In this document: positions 47,045-58,029 of the stretch, in pieces
Numbering within the stretch: the stretch's first letter is position 1
Layout: each line of letters starts with the position of its first letter
Source: Nectonema munidae
Lineage: Eukaryota > Nematomorpha > Nectonematoida > Nectonematidae
DNA: 64,000 nt
Assembly: GCA_030549495.1 (NCBI GenBank)
Contig: JAUIRK010000177.1
Location: forward strand, 32,501-96,500
Direction: 5' to 3'
Program-made: the position numbers and the translations under genes
Notes under the pieces: model-generated
What the model saw: the letters and a program-made list of their open reading frames with translations, nothing else
The model's database searches: none
What the model was told of the DNA's origin: nothing

Positions 47045-48005
47045 TTTTATTTAAAACTATCAAAAATTTTGAATTAAAAATAATAGGCTTAATCGGGGTA
47101 GTTAATTCGATGTTTTTTAATGATTTTTGATTATTATTATTATTAGTTCCAATTCCATTCTGCCAAACTTTTTCTATTAAATACATTTTTGTGCCACACT
47201 GTTTTCATTTTGAACTTGTAATATATGCTCGTAAAGCATCAAATTTAATAATAACTTTTATTTGATTTTCATATTTTTTTATAGAAAATTTTAACTTTCA
47301 TTTTAGACTTTATTTTTATTCTAACAAAAACTGATGAATTTTGACTCACACTCATTATTATTCATCAGACATATGCCATCCAAATACTAAATCAATTTTA
47401 TTGTATTATTTGTTTTAAGAACTCGTATTTGAATAAAAACAAAGTTAAACACGCTCAAAATTATATCATGAAGAAAACACTTTATAATAACTTTTAAACC
47501 CGTTCTTATTAAAATTATATTTTAGTTTCATAATTTTTTGATCTTGAAATTTAATTTTGCAATAAAAAATCGCACTTTCAACTGAAAATCAATGAGGTTT
47601 ATTGTTTAATTTTCCGTTTGAAATTAAAAAATAGGAAAATTCGTCATGAAATCTGGGAATATTATTCAGGAAAGTTAAACCAAACAGAAAGAAGTCAAAA
47701 TAAATAAATAATTTAAAGACGATTACATTCAAGATGCTTTTATCGTGCCTGAACAACATATTTAGCTCTCTTTCGTCTCGCGGTCACTAGCACACACTGA
47801 CTTAGATCAAAACTAAAGTTTATCAATGAAAGAAACCTAGTAAAAAGGTAGACATTATTTTAAAATTGTATTTATACTCTCTAGATGGGACGCTGAATTT
47901 TAGTCATTTATATTTATTTAAATGCAAAAAAATCATGGGTAAGTCAATGCCTGCATAAAATATTTACAATTAAACCAATACATATATTTTCTTTGGATAA
48001 ATTAG
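47045..48005. other. PRIM1 intron sequence, nothing recognised
   Basis: AT-rich intronic DNA with short random ORFs. Confidence 0.4.
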
Positions 48006-48009
48006 TTAA

Positions 48010-48131
48010 CCCTTTGAGGACTAGTGGGACACCAGTGTCCCGAGAAAAAAGAATCGTCTGCTTTGAATATATAAAATTCCATTGAAAAAGAAAGCAGACG
48101 AGCCATCTTCAAAATTTTGGCCTTCAAAGGG
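48010..48131. mobile_element. piggyBac-type miniature element
   Basis: TTAA at 48,006-48,009 and 48,132-48,135 flank 122 bp that begin CCCTTTGAGG and end CTTCAAAGGG. The near-palindrome GGGACACCAGTGTCCC lies just inside the left end. The TTAA duplication and CCC...GGG ends are the piggyBac signature. Confidence 0.85.
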
Positions 48132-48413
48132 TTAAAGCAGATGACTTATAGTGTGAAAATATTATTGAGGGTTTTATTAATTTTTAACGCTACTTTAGAA
48201 TGTACGTTGTATGAAAATTTCCTATCAAGCAGTTACAAATATGAAGAATTGTACAAGCGATGTTTACGATTTTAGGACTAATATAGAATTTTACAATGAC
48301 TGAAATAGGTCGGTGGTTAAGTGACGAAAAGTTTGTTGTCAGGTGATAACTATCGTGTGATGAATGAAAGGTGGTGAAAAAGTTGTGATATCAAGGAAAT
48401 GGATGGATATTAA

Positions 48414-48546
48414 TAATCCTTTCGTGACCAGTGTATCATACATGATACATAAACAAATTTACCTTCGTCTGCTTTTTCAAATAGTTTTGTATATGAATCT
48501 TCTGCTTTTTAATAAATATCGTCTGATTTTTCTGATCACGAAAGGG
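48414..48546. mobile_element. Related piggyBac-type miniature element
   Basis: ATCCTTTCGTGACCAGTGTATC on the left faces CTGATCACGAAAGGG on the right, followed by TTAA at 48,547-48,550. The left TTAA is at 48,410-48,413. CGTCTGCTTTTTC inside matches the other copies. Confidence 0.65.
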
Positions 48547-48606
48547 TTAAAAAGATTATGATTATACACAATGCAAAGAACATTTAAAATAACAAATCAT
48601 TCATAC

Positions 48607-48665
48607 GAAATAGTTGGATGTACAGGATCAGTAAGCTTGACTTTAATTTTTTGATTTTCTCCTCC
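48607..48665 (-). CDS. PRIM1: PRIM1 small exon (59 bp)
   Basis: Acceptor TTTTCAATTTAG|GGAGGA; donor ATTTC|GTATGA. It reads GGENQKIKVKLTDPVHPTI and leaves two bases that join the next exon as a serine codon. It fills exactly the family gap between the SGRRGIH exon and the IIKENFEE exon. Too short for automated ORF detection. Confidence 0.92.
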
Positions 48666-48969
48666 CTAAATTGAAAACAAGAAAATCATACGTAACATAT
48701 CTTTATTTTCTCATCTCGCCTTCATCAAATAAATAATTTGAGTGATTAAAAAATGTTGGTCAATTTAAAGGTTATGGAGGGGAAGTTTTCTTCTTTTCAA
48801 AATATTTTCTTCATATCATTTAGGCTTAACTTACGCATTTAGAAATAGATGAGTTTTTCTAGTACATGAGGATGTGTTGCAATTCGCTCCAAAGCGATTA
48901 CATAGAAGTTATCCAATTAACAATTAACTCCATAATTATACCAAAAATTATACTTTTTATTTTTTAAAA

Positions 48970-51150
48970 TTGGCAAACTTACAAGAGCGGTTCTGATACA
49001 GCACAGATAGATTTTCTTATATATAGACGATCGAAGATAAAAGAAGTAATAGACTGCAGGGTAATTCCAGGTGATCATGTGGCGTCGCAATATAGACTGG
49101 TGGTTCTAAGTCTTTTGTTAAATACTCTAAGACTAGAAAGATAAGAGGTGAGAGAAGGATAAAGTGGGGGAAATTAATTGAAAAACAAATCGAGAAGAAT
49201 TCAAGAAATGGGTATTAGAAAGAGTGAATGATGGCATACAAGAGGTGATTGTTTGGTGGGAAAAAAGCTGAAAAATAGTGAAAAGTACAGCTATGGAAGT
49301 TTTGAGTAGAACATCTGGTAAACCTTTTAGTGTTGGGCAGAATTGGTGGTGGAAAGAATGTATACAAGACAAACTAAAGAGAAAGATAAAGTGGGAGGAA
49401 GCAGATAAAGAAGAATACCAGCGTGCAAGAAAAGAGGCAAAGAAAGAAGTAGCTGTGGCAAAAGCAGAAGCGTGTGCGAATATATATGAAGATCTAGAAA
49501 CACCTCAACGACAAAAGAAAGTATACTGGTTAGCAAAATGTATAAATAAGTCAACGAAAGACATACAGCAGGTCAAGGAAATAAAGATGTTGGAGGACAA
49601 ACTTTTAAGAATGACAGAAAAATTCTCGAAAGGTGGAAGCAATATTTATTTTGCTGAATGAAGAAAATCACCGAGAGTACTTGGAAGATGGGGTGGCATA
49701 TGAAAGACCGATAAAAGAGATAGCAATAAAAATGATAAAGAACAACAAAGATGTAGGGCCTGATTGTATACCTGTGGAAGCGTGGAAAGCATTAGGAGAA
49801 AAAGAGGTGGATATCCTGTGGGGACTGGTGAATAAGATTATAGAACAAGAGGTTATACCACAAAAATGGAAAGAGAGTATAATTGTACCAATTTTCAAGG
49901 AGGTGGGCGATGTAAAAGATTGCCCAAACTATCGAGGAATGAAACTCCTATCTTACGATAAAAACCTGGGAGAGAATTATAGAAAACAAACTGAGAAAGA
50001 AGGTGGTGATATTGGAAGGTCAGTTTGGATTTATGCCCCAAAAGGGAACAACAAATGCAATATTCATTCTAAGGTAGATGATGGAAAAGTATAGAGAAAA
50101 GCAAAAAGAGTTACGTGTAATATTTAAAGACTTGGGAAAAGCATATAATCGGATACCGAGGCAAGAAGTATGGAGATGTTTGAGAAAGAAGTTGGTGACA
50201 GAGAAATATGTTAGGTTGATTATGGAGATGTATAGAAGTGTGAAGAGAAGTTTGATGTTACGATAGGCCTATATCAGGGCTCGGGTCTCAGCCCCTTCCT
50301 CTTCAACGTAGTGTTTGATGTATTGACAGAAGGAATAAAGAAAGAATTGTAGTGGGAGATTGCATACGCTGATGATGTAGTTGTGGTCGGTGAAACAAGT
50401 CAAGAAGTAGAAGAATGGCGTAGGGTATTGGAAAGTCGATGGCTAAGAATAAGTAAAAATAAAACAGAATACTTAGTGATGAAGTATGAAGATAAGGATC
50501 AAGACACAAATGAGAACATGAAGAGTATAAATCTAGAAGGACAGCCAATAAAGAGAGTAAAGAACTATAAATATCTTGGTTCAACTGTAACGGAGGAACC
50601 AGCGAAAATATAGAAATAAACAGAATTGAAGCAGGATGGAAAAACTGGCGCGGTGTATCGGGAGTCCTCTGCGACAGAAGAATGCCAATGAAACTGGAAA
50701 AGTATATAAAGCAATTGTGAGACCTGCTCTGTTATATAGCTTAGAGACTGTACCAATAAAGAAATGCAATGAAAAGAAGTTAGAAGTGGCTTAAATGAAA
50801 ATGTTAAATGGATGAACGGAGTAACGAGAAAATACAGAATAAACAATAAGGTTATAAGAGGTTACGAGGTAAGTGTGAGCAAGAAGATGAAGGAAAAACG
50901 CTAAAAAAGGTTTGGCCATGTTCTCAAGAAAAGGGAGAAGTGTATTTAAAGGAAGATGATGGACCTACAAGTGGATGGGAAAAGGAAGAGAGTAAGACTC
51001 AAGATGGCATGGAAGGACTGAATTATGGCCGACGGCAAAAAAAGAATCTCGACCTCAATATTGACTACAAAATAGCGATGGACAGGGCCAGGTGAAGGAG
51101 ACTCATTTCAAACAGCGACCCCGTATAGAAACGGGCTAATAAAGCTGTAA
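48970..51150 (+). mobile_element. RTE-clade non-LTR retrotransposon, 5'-truncated, antisense in PRIM1
   Basis: Endonuclease end at about 48,990-49,115 (DFLIYRRSKIKEVIDCRVIP then GDHVASQYRLVVL). Linker at 49,278-49,661. The RT has KNNKDVGPDCIPVEAWKALG, GLVNKIIEQEVIPQKWKE and IIVPIFKEVGDVKDCPNYRG, then EKYREKQKELRVIFKDLGKA, GSGLSPFLFN-like sequence, and the catalytic AYADDVVVVGETS (50,350-50,400). WLRISKNKTEYLV and KNYKYLGSTVTEE follow. The 3' end runs to about 51,150. Many frameshifts make it inactive. Confidence 0.92.
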
Positions 51151-51341
51151 AGAAGAACAAGATTCATAAAAAAAGCTATAAGCGATTGAGACCGAGGGCA
51201 AGATATGCGCATCTGATATATCTCATAGCATTTTAAATTTGTTACAGATATAAAGAAGTATAAACCTTAAAGAGTATGTAAAGGAAAGAAAAAAACAGTT
51301 TTAATTGTACAATATTTTAAAATGAGGATGAGAAGAAATAC

Positions 51342-51478
51342 CTTAATCATGGATATGTATTCGACAAGAGCTGTTCGAGATTGCTGACTCAAATTTCTAG
51401 AATCTTCATCGCAGACCCAACAATGAATGCCGCGGCGACCAGAAAAAACCCACAAAATGTGCTCATAACCGAAATCAT
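51342..51478 (-). CDS. PRIM1: PRIM1 exon with the SGRRGIH nucleotide-binding motif
   Basis: A 137-bp exon. Acceptor GCATTTTAG|AT; donor ATTAAG|GTATTT. It reads DFGYEHILWVFSGRRGIHCW and VCDEDSRNLSQQSRTALVEY. The SGxxGxH segment contacts the incoming nucleotide in eukaryotic and archaeal primases. Joins the exon at 59,841 through a shared aspartate codon. Confidence 0.96.
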
Positions 51479-52397
51479 CTAAAATGCAATATTCCAGATT
51501 TACATTTATCAGCCACCTTTTGATAATAAAGTGCCAAACGAGGGTAGCAAAAGCATTGCGCGTACCAACCTCATAATACCAATTTTAGAGTATATACTTT
51601 TAAAACTATTTATAAGTCCACAGCGAATAAAAGTCTAAAAGTCACTGCAAAGCAACCTTAAACTAGTTTGCACTATTTTTTCTTTTGTTTTTTGGAATTT
51701 TTTACGGCAATAAACCCAAAAAAGGTATAGTCAATTATAAATACTTTTTTTATAGATCTAACTAATTTTTCCAATATTTCTCTCACCCGTTAATCCGACA
51801 TTCACACACTCGGATACGGACACTGTCTTTATCAAATAAAATTCACTCACTCCTGCCAATATAATTGGTTAATCCGACATGCAATCCTATTTTTATGACA
51901 CACGTATCTAACATTAGGAAAGCCAATGTTTGTACCTAAAAAGGCGTTGACTTCAGGGGCGCACATTCGGGGGGACCTTCGCCCCCCAATAATTTTCTAT
52001 TTTCTATAAGTAAGAGTTGCTGCTTGTTCATAAAACATGTATGCAGACTTTTGAATAAATCAAACATCATGCCAAGCTGCTCTGAAATTCCTGTCGAACA
52101 TATTTTACAGACGATGCGTGAGAGCTATATAATAATAATAATCCATTGCTTCAATATGCACACAATAAGTAAGCAATGTTTATCACAGTGTCTCCTTTTT
52201 ATAGTATTTTTGAGCAAACACATGTTTATGATCCACTAGATTTTCTCATCTTCTTTCACTGTGATTCTATTTCTCTTTCTCTCTCCTCTGTTTTTCTCTT
52301 CCGCTTTCTCTGCTAAAACTCAATCATTCACTCAAGCTCTCTTCTTTCATTCAAGCCCTCTTCTCTTGTTAAGCTCTCCTATCTCATTCAGCTCTCT

Positions 52398-52500
52398 TCT
52401 CTCCAGTCACGTAGCTAGGCTGGGGCATGAGGGGCCGTGCCCACACTCCTATGTACCGCATGGTGCCCCCATGCAACTTATGCGATATAAGTTTTTGAAA
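52398..52500. repeat. GC-rich hAT-like end (CAGTCACGTAGCTAGG)
   Basis: CAGTCACGTAGCTAGGCTGG followed by GGCATGAGGGGCC at about 52,405 has the form of a hAT end, next to a CT-rich tract (52,260-52,400). No partner end was found. Confidence 0.35.
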
Positions 52501-53123
52501 ATTTCTCTAATGAAAGGATCAAGAAAGTATAAATAATGTTGCGCAAGTTTTTTGTTTTAAAATTGTGCCCTTCTATCAACTTTTTTTGGCTATACCACTC
52601 CTTCTGTCTAATTTGCATTTAGAGTTAAATTAAAATAGTTTTCAATCGTTACAATTTTATATCAATGAATATTGTTAAACTCGCGCTAAGAATTTTTTTT
52701 CACCAAAAGTCACTTAATCTTTATCACTACGTTTGCTACATTTTGTAACATTTGAAAATTTAATTTTTTCAAGTCAAGAAATTTTTTTAAATAGTTATTT
52801 GGGTATGAATATTTTGATTATCTATTCACTTTAAAAGCAAGAATATTCTATTTGCTTAATATTTGAGCAGCGATATTTTTTATAATGTTCGATTGTTAAA
52901 TTTTATAAGTAACACTACATAATCAAATCACTTTTTTTTTAGAAAATTTGTTGATTATTATAATAAAAATATAATATAGAAACAAAATGTTTCAGTTGTT
53001 AAAAATGTACTTGATCTATTTATGACATATTTTATTTGTAGATAGAAATATTCAAAAAAACGCAATGATTTTCTTTTCTCGTATATTTTGATTTATGTTA
53101 GTTTGGTCCTCGGACATTTCGCC

Positions 53124-53284
53124 CCACTATTTTCATAAGACAGTTCGTCCCATGGACAATTCGCCCCATTCATAAGACAGTTCGTCCCATGGACAATTCG
53201 CCCCATTATTTTCATAAGACATTTTGTTTCATGGACAATTCACCCCGTTATTTTCATAAAACATTTTGTCTCATGGACAATTCT
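53124..53284. repeat. 37-42 bp tandem repeat, four copies
   Basis: Units of CCCCATTATTTTCATAAGACA, then a TTCGTCCCATGGACAATTCG-type half. The second unit lacks five bases. Variants move from TTCGTCCC to TTTGTTTC. Confidence 0.88.
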
Positions 53285-53380
53285 AAAAAATTAAGAGATA
53301 AATTGATTAATTTGAAATAATTTAATAGAGATAAAATAAACAAGAATATAAAATTTTTTAATAATTTTACACACAGATAA

Positions 53381-55811
53381 CACTGGTCAACACAATATTT
53401 TTGGCAGGCAAAGTGAGACTGGTTTCTGGGGTTTTCAAGGGCGCTGAATCCGAATCTGACATTTGTTTTTTCAAGTTGGCTCTAGTTTTGGAGATATCAC
53501 AGGGGGGTCGTTCGTCTGAAATCACCCATTCGCGACCATAACTAAACGTACAAAAAACGGCTAAATAGTGCAAAAATGTCAGATATTGATTTTTATGATA
53601 ATCTAAAACCACAAAGACAGTGTAAAATCTCAATCTAACAAGTTAAGTTAGATATAACATCATTTCATTTATCCTATAATAACTGAACACTTTTCATAGA
53701 TTTCGAGAATATACAAAAAATTTGCTAAAAATTTACTGAATTTTAATGCAAAGCATTTATTATACACTAGATTCTTAGTTACAATGAACACACAAAACAA
53801 TATTTTATTCACAAAAGTGAAATTGACGTTTATACGATTTTCGCTTGTGAGCAACTTTCGGACAGTCTCTCAAAAGGTTCCAGCAGTAGTCTGCCATCAT
53901 GTGCTCATCCCATTTGCCTTGATACCTCTCTTCCATTGTTTTGATGTCTTGATGGAATCTCTCTCCTTGCTCCTCACTGTAATCACCAAGATTACCAGGA
54001 AATCTGTCGAGGTGGCTAAACAAGAAATGAACTTTAATGCTCACATTTGCCCCTAGTTTTTCGTATGCAGTAAGCCTCTTACGGACCAATTGCTTGTAAT
54101 TATCAGCTTTGTGTTTCCCAAAAAGTTTGTCACTACATCTGTGAAGGACACCCAAGCATTTAACTCAACCCTGTTCATATGATTAGTGAAGTCAGATCCC
54201 TCATGAGCGTTCGAATCTGAGGTCCATCGAAGATGCCACCTTTAGCTTTTTCGATGGAAAGACCTGGAAATTGCCTGCATATGTACTTGAAGCAATCCCC
54301 ATCTTTGTTCAACGCCTTAACAAACTGCTTCATGAGCCCTAGTTTTATGTGCAATGGAGGGAAGATGATTCTATCTCTGGGTACCAAAGGCTCATTGATG
54401 ACGTTGGCTGTGCCGACTTCGAGACTTTCTCGTTCTGGCCAGTTCTCCCTTCTCCAGTGCTGGTTTCTTGCTCTGCTATCCCACAAACAAAGAAAGCAGG
54501 GATACTTTGTGTACCCACTTTGCTGACCAAGCAGAAAATTCACCATTTTCAAGTCCAAACAAATCAGCCATTTATGAGTGTTGTAATTTAGTTTTTCAAG
54601 AACAAATTGGATACCATCATACTCTTCTTTCATCTTGGTAGAATGGCCAATTGGTACAGGAGCAAACTTATTGCCATTATGCAAAAGTACAACTTTTAGA
54701 CTTGATTTCGAGCTATCTATAAAGAGACGCCAATCTGCTGGGTCATATGACGAGATCCCCATGCAGTTAAGAAGTGCAGAAACGTCATTACAAAAGACCA
54801 GGTCATCTTCTTTAGAAAAGAAACGAAGCAAGCTGCCTTCCCTTGTCCTATAGTATGTTACTTTTGTGCCAGAATCAAGAATGTTTTTCTCTTGGAGTCG
54901 TGATGCAAGAACTTCAGACTGCTCCTTCGACAAACAAAGGTCTCGCACTAGGTCATTAAGTTCAGATTGATTGAAAAGCTGAGGGCCATTTGAGGGTTCT
55001 TCATAGTCACTACAGCTATCACCACTTGATATTGAAAGATCAGCTGGAATCTCTTCGGTTTCATCGATTTCAGGCAGATTGGTGAAAACAGGCACAGGTA
55101 GATCCTCAGAGTGCGCAACAGGACGGATAGCAGAATCCAGGCTCGGATACTGCCAATTTGCTTTCTTGTGTTTGTTAAACCCCGTCATATCATTGATACA
55201 GAAGTAGCAGTCATCAAAATGATTCTTGGGCTCTCTCCACACCATTGGTACAGCTAACTTCAACTTCAGCTTACCATTGGTCCAACCGCGGAGACTTTCT
55301 ACACAGGTTTTGCACACCATATGGGGGGGCCCAAGACTTATCTTGGTCACCTAGTTTCATATCGAAGTATGCTTTGTACGCCCTCTTGACAAAGTCTGTA
55401 ATATTCCTCTTTTGTTGTGCCATCATATACTGTCCACAGATGTAACAAAAGACATCCGGTTCATATCTACAACGTCTTTTAGAAGAACTCATTTTCTCTC
55501 TGGAACTCATTTTCAACTCTGGAATAAAAAAGGAAAAGAATTAAAAAGAAAATTCTTAAATACTGTTTTAAAAACACTACATACATAATAATTATTATGT
55601 ATTTTCTGATATTATTATTTACTGCTTCTATATTGAAGTATTTCAGGGAGAATTTTAGCAGTTTAGGCTTATTTGAGGCTATCAGTATCTTCTAAACTAG
55701 AGCCAATCAGACAAAACCAATGTTATATTCGTAATCAGCGACCTTCAAAACCCCAGAAAACACTCCTAGATGGTCTGCCAAAGAAAAAAAATAAAAATTT
55801 GTTGACCAGTG
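53381..55811 (-). mobile_element. DNA transposon of unfamiliar family, TIR CACTGGTCAACA, TAA duplication
   Basis: The ends start CACTGGTCAACA on both sides and stay similar over about 125 bp. Shared TTTGGCAG, TTTCTGGGGTTTT, AAGG.CGCTGA and TTGGCTCTAGTTT blocks occur in the same order. The flanking TAA (53,378-53,380 and 55,812-55,814) is a likely 3-bp target duplication. The single minus-strand gene inside fills most of the 2,431 bp. I do not recognise the superfamily. A 3-bp TAA duplication occurs in PIF/Harbinger, but the protein lacks its usual motifs to my eye. Confidence 0.85.
53805..55516 (-). pseudogene. Putative transposase of the CACTGG element, about 570 codons, three frameshifts
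   Basis: From 55,516: KRRCRYEPDVFCYICGQYM; AYKAYFDMKLGDQDKSWAP; a frameshift at the G7 run (55,323-55,329); MVCKTCVESLRGW; VWREPKNHFDDCYFCINDM; an acidic linker. Then a core with DWRLFIDSSKSSLKVVLLHN, WLICLDLKMVNFLLGQQSG, TKYPCFLCLWDSRARNQHW, and FPPLHIKLGLMKQFVKAL. Frame changes near 54,180 and 54,120 lead to SIKVHFLFSHLDRFPGNLGD, EEQGERFHQDIKTM and MADYCWNL, ending about 53,805. CxxC pairs suggest zinc binding. Aspartates in FIDSS and ICLDLK and the glutamate in GERFHQD could form a D-D-E triad (inference). I recall similar multicopy uncharacterised proteins in arthropods and Hydra. Confidence 0.8.
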
Positions 55812-56149
55812 TAATAGGCAAAGATGGATGAAACTAATAGCCTATGAGACAATTTGTCAGGGGGCGAAATGTCTGTCAACCGTTATTTAAATAATTTTTT
55901 AATTATAAGGGCTAGCTAAAAGGTTGGCTTTTGCTGCTTATAAAAACTTGAAAATATCTTCTTTATGCCTCCTATTTTTTGCAATTATTCTGAGAACAGA
56001 CGATTCCATTTAATAGTGGAAATTGCTTTATTAGTTTATTTTGTTTCCTTTCTCTCTTATGTTAATTATGTAGCAAATTTTTCAATTTTGAGTAAAAGGT
56101 AAGGTTAGGCACTGATGTACCGCTTATGTCAAACTATGAACAAATTCAT

Positions 56150-56228
56150 ATCGATGAGGAATCGAATCTAGAGGCTTCCGTGCTATGTCCATCATCTCAA
56201 CCAACCTGCCATGCCACCTATAGAGTAT
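56150..56228 (-). repeat. tRNA-like sequence (possible SINE head)
   Basis: The minus strand reads GGTGGCATGGCAGGTTGGTT, then later CTAGATTCGATTCCTC, close to pol III A-box and B-box forms with normal spacing. No acceptor stem pairs, so it is not called a functional tRNA. Confidence 0.35.
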
Positions 56229-56754
56229 GCTGTAGGGGATACATCAAATTAGTTTTCAAAAAACTTAAGTTATGCTCTAAAATTTTTTAGTTTTTGTTGA
56301 AGCTCTATAACTTTTTCTGATAGACTTTTTTTCCTTAAAAGTTATTATAAAAGGCAAATCATTGCAAAATGTTAACAGTTATTTTACTTTTTGTAGATTT
56401 TTGTAGCTTGTATCAATTTAGCTTTTAAACTATTTTTGAATGATGTTGAGTAAAATGAAATAATGCGATCTTAATTTTTTGTTTGCACAATTATAACTTC
56501 GTTTTATACCCTTGCCCTTGAATCAATCACATTTTTTCATATAAACATCGCAGGGTGTCTAGTAGACTCTTTGCTTTTAGACTACATTCACTCATATAAA
56601 ACTACCCAACCTTCAGTTATTTGTTTTCTCTATGAATGAAATATCCTTTCATCAATTCCAGTAATGTGTCTGGTAGACTACTTCATTTTTCAAATGAAAA
56701 GCCTATTCTACCCCCTAACATTTTTGGATTTTTTTAAACTAGTGTATATTCGAT

Positions 56755-57301
56755 GGTTGTAGGTAAAAATGCCCCAATTAAAAAGTAGAAAAAAATCCCC
56801 CCTAATTTTTGATTTTCAGGATTTTTTTATATTATATAAATATTTTTATTTGGTACCGTTTTGAAAGGCTAAATTCCTAAAATTTCTTAATCTATAGGGT
56901 TTTTTCTTTATAAAGTTCTTAAAAACAATAGCAAAGGTACAGATTTGTGGGAATGTGTTCTTAAAATCAGTTAAAATACAAATTATATTTAGAAAATGTT
57001 CTGATACACACAAAGTCCAAAAATATTTGCTGTTTTATAAAAAAAATTTTGTATTTAAAAAATTTTCGTATGCTGAGTTTTTTAGTTTACTTTAATTAAA
57101 TTTTAAATGTTTTAGATGAAAAGTTAACTTTTTTTTTTTACAAAAAATCTTTATTTGACATATCTTTTTTAAAAATTTTAATTAATAATTTTTTGTGTTG
57201 GGGCATTTTTTCTTAATTTTAAATTGGGGCATTTTTTCGGGGGCATTTTTACTGGGGGCATTTTTTCCAATTTTTTAATTGGGGGCATTTTTTCTGCGCA
57301 C
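56755..57301. mobile_element. Miniature element with 10-bp duplication (MULE-like)
   Basis: TATATTCGAT occurs exactly at 56,745-56,754 and 57,302-57,311. The ends are inverted AAAAATGCCCC(C)AATTAAAAA arms. The right arm contains four GGGGGCATTTTTT-type repeats. A duplication of 9-11 bp is typical of Mutator-like elements. No ORF. Confidence 0.75.
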
Positions 57302-57774
57302 TATATTCGATATGCAAATTTAATTAAAATATTTTCGCTGGAAGTATAATATTTAAATTCACCAATTTTGTAAAAAAAAAATATAAAGTAGTTTTATAAA
57401 TTTAGGACTTTAGGTATGCGCTGAATACACTCAATTTTAAAGGATTGCTTGAATATTTGGTCTCCCGTGGTATTTCCAGACCACTAATTTTCAAAATTAC
57501 AAAAAAAATTTCGCCCCCCTAATAATTTTGAGGATGTGCGCCCCTGGTTGAGTTATATACGATACTAACAAAAGTTATCAGGGGCAAAAATAAAACAATT
57601 TTAAGATCTTGTTATAAACTAGAGGCAAAACTTTATTTTACTTTAAAAATTAAATATTTTATGTATTATAAATAACGAAAATCTAAAGCTCTTTGTTTCT
57701 CAGATTTTTTTTCACAGGTTTTCTAAAACCCGCGTCGATTATATTGAAGTAAAAATTGAATTAATTCACAAAAT

Positions 57775-57780
57775 TTTATT
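57775..57780 (-). terminator. Candidate poly-A signal of the small gene
   Basis: AATAAA on the minus strand, 28 bp after the stop of the 58-codon ORF. Confidence 0.45.
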
Positions 57781-57808
57781 AAATTTAACCTGAATGCTCC
57801 AAAAATAT

Positions 57809-57985
57809 TTAACTTTTTTGTGGCATGAAAATATCTCTTAAAGTTATGGGTTCTATGGGATCCCATGCCTTTTCTTGTGTAAATTGACCGTGAAAAGAAA
57901 TTGAAACAGTCATGAAAGCAACAGAATACGCAAATATCAACACAGCTACCAAGAGAGGAAAAAAGCTGACAGAGGAAGAAATCAT
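57809..57985 (-). CDS. Candidate small membrane protein (58 codons) inside a PRIM1 intron
   Basis: ORF from ATG 57,985: a hydrophobic N-terminal half (FFPLLVAVLIFAYSVAFMTV) and a polar tail (FTQEKAWDPIEPITLRDIF). Base composition across 57,800-58,250 is richer in G+C than the AT-rich surroundings. A poly-A signal follows 28 bp after the stop. An overlapping frame starts at an upstream ATG (58,040-57,723, 105 codons, Cys-rich); it could be used instead, but looks less protein-like. I do not recognise a family. It is on the same strand as PRIM1. Confidence 0.45.
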   Translation of the reverse strand: MISSSVSFFPLLVAVLIFAYSVAFMTVSISFHGQFTQEKAWDPIEPITLRDIFMPQKS

Positions 57986-58029
57986 CTCCTTGATAGCACC
58001 AAATACAACAGAAGAGAGTGACACTCCGA

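Larger units (their letters stand above)
53112..55873. mobile_element. Repeat with GACATTTCGCCCC inverted ends, host of the CACTGG element
   Basis: GGACATTTCGCCCC at 53,112 and GGGGCGAAATGTC at 55,861-55,873 are inverted. The left arm is a tandem array (next entry). The whole is split by the CACTGG transposon and lies inside the 5.6-kb hAT-type element. Confidence 0.55.
51954..57546. mobile_element. Large hAT-type element with nested insertions (PRIM1 intron)
   Basis: The left end CAGGGGCGCACATTCGGGG (with a CCTTCGCCCCCCAATAATTTT arm) and the right end, read inward as CAGGGGCGCACATCCTC with AAATTATTAGGGGGGCGAAA, are inverted. The 8-bp flanks GTTGACTT (51,946-51,953) and GTTGAGTT (57,547-57,554) differ at one base. 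No transposase of its own was recognised, so it looks non-autonomous. It contains at least a 2.76-kb repeat, a 2.43-kb transposon inside that, and a 547-bp miniature element. Confidence 0.82.

Noticed and set aside
49133-49898. Minus-strand ORFs over the RTE element
   Set aside because: Shadows of purine-rich RT coding on the plus strand.
53367-53633. 88-codon minus-strand ORF
   Set aside because: Covers the left terminal repeat of the CACTGG transposon and its flank; no independent protein signal.
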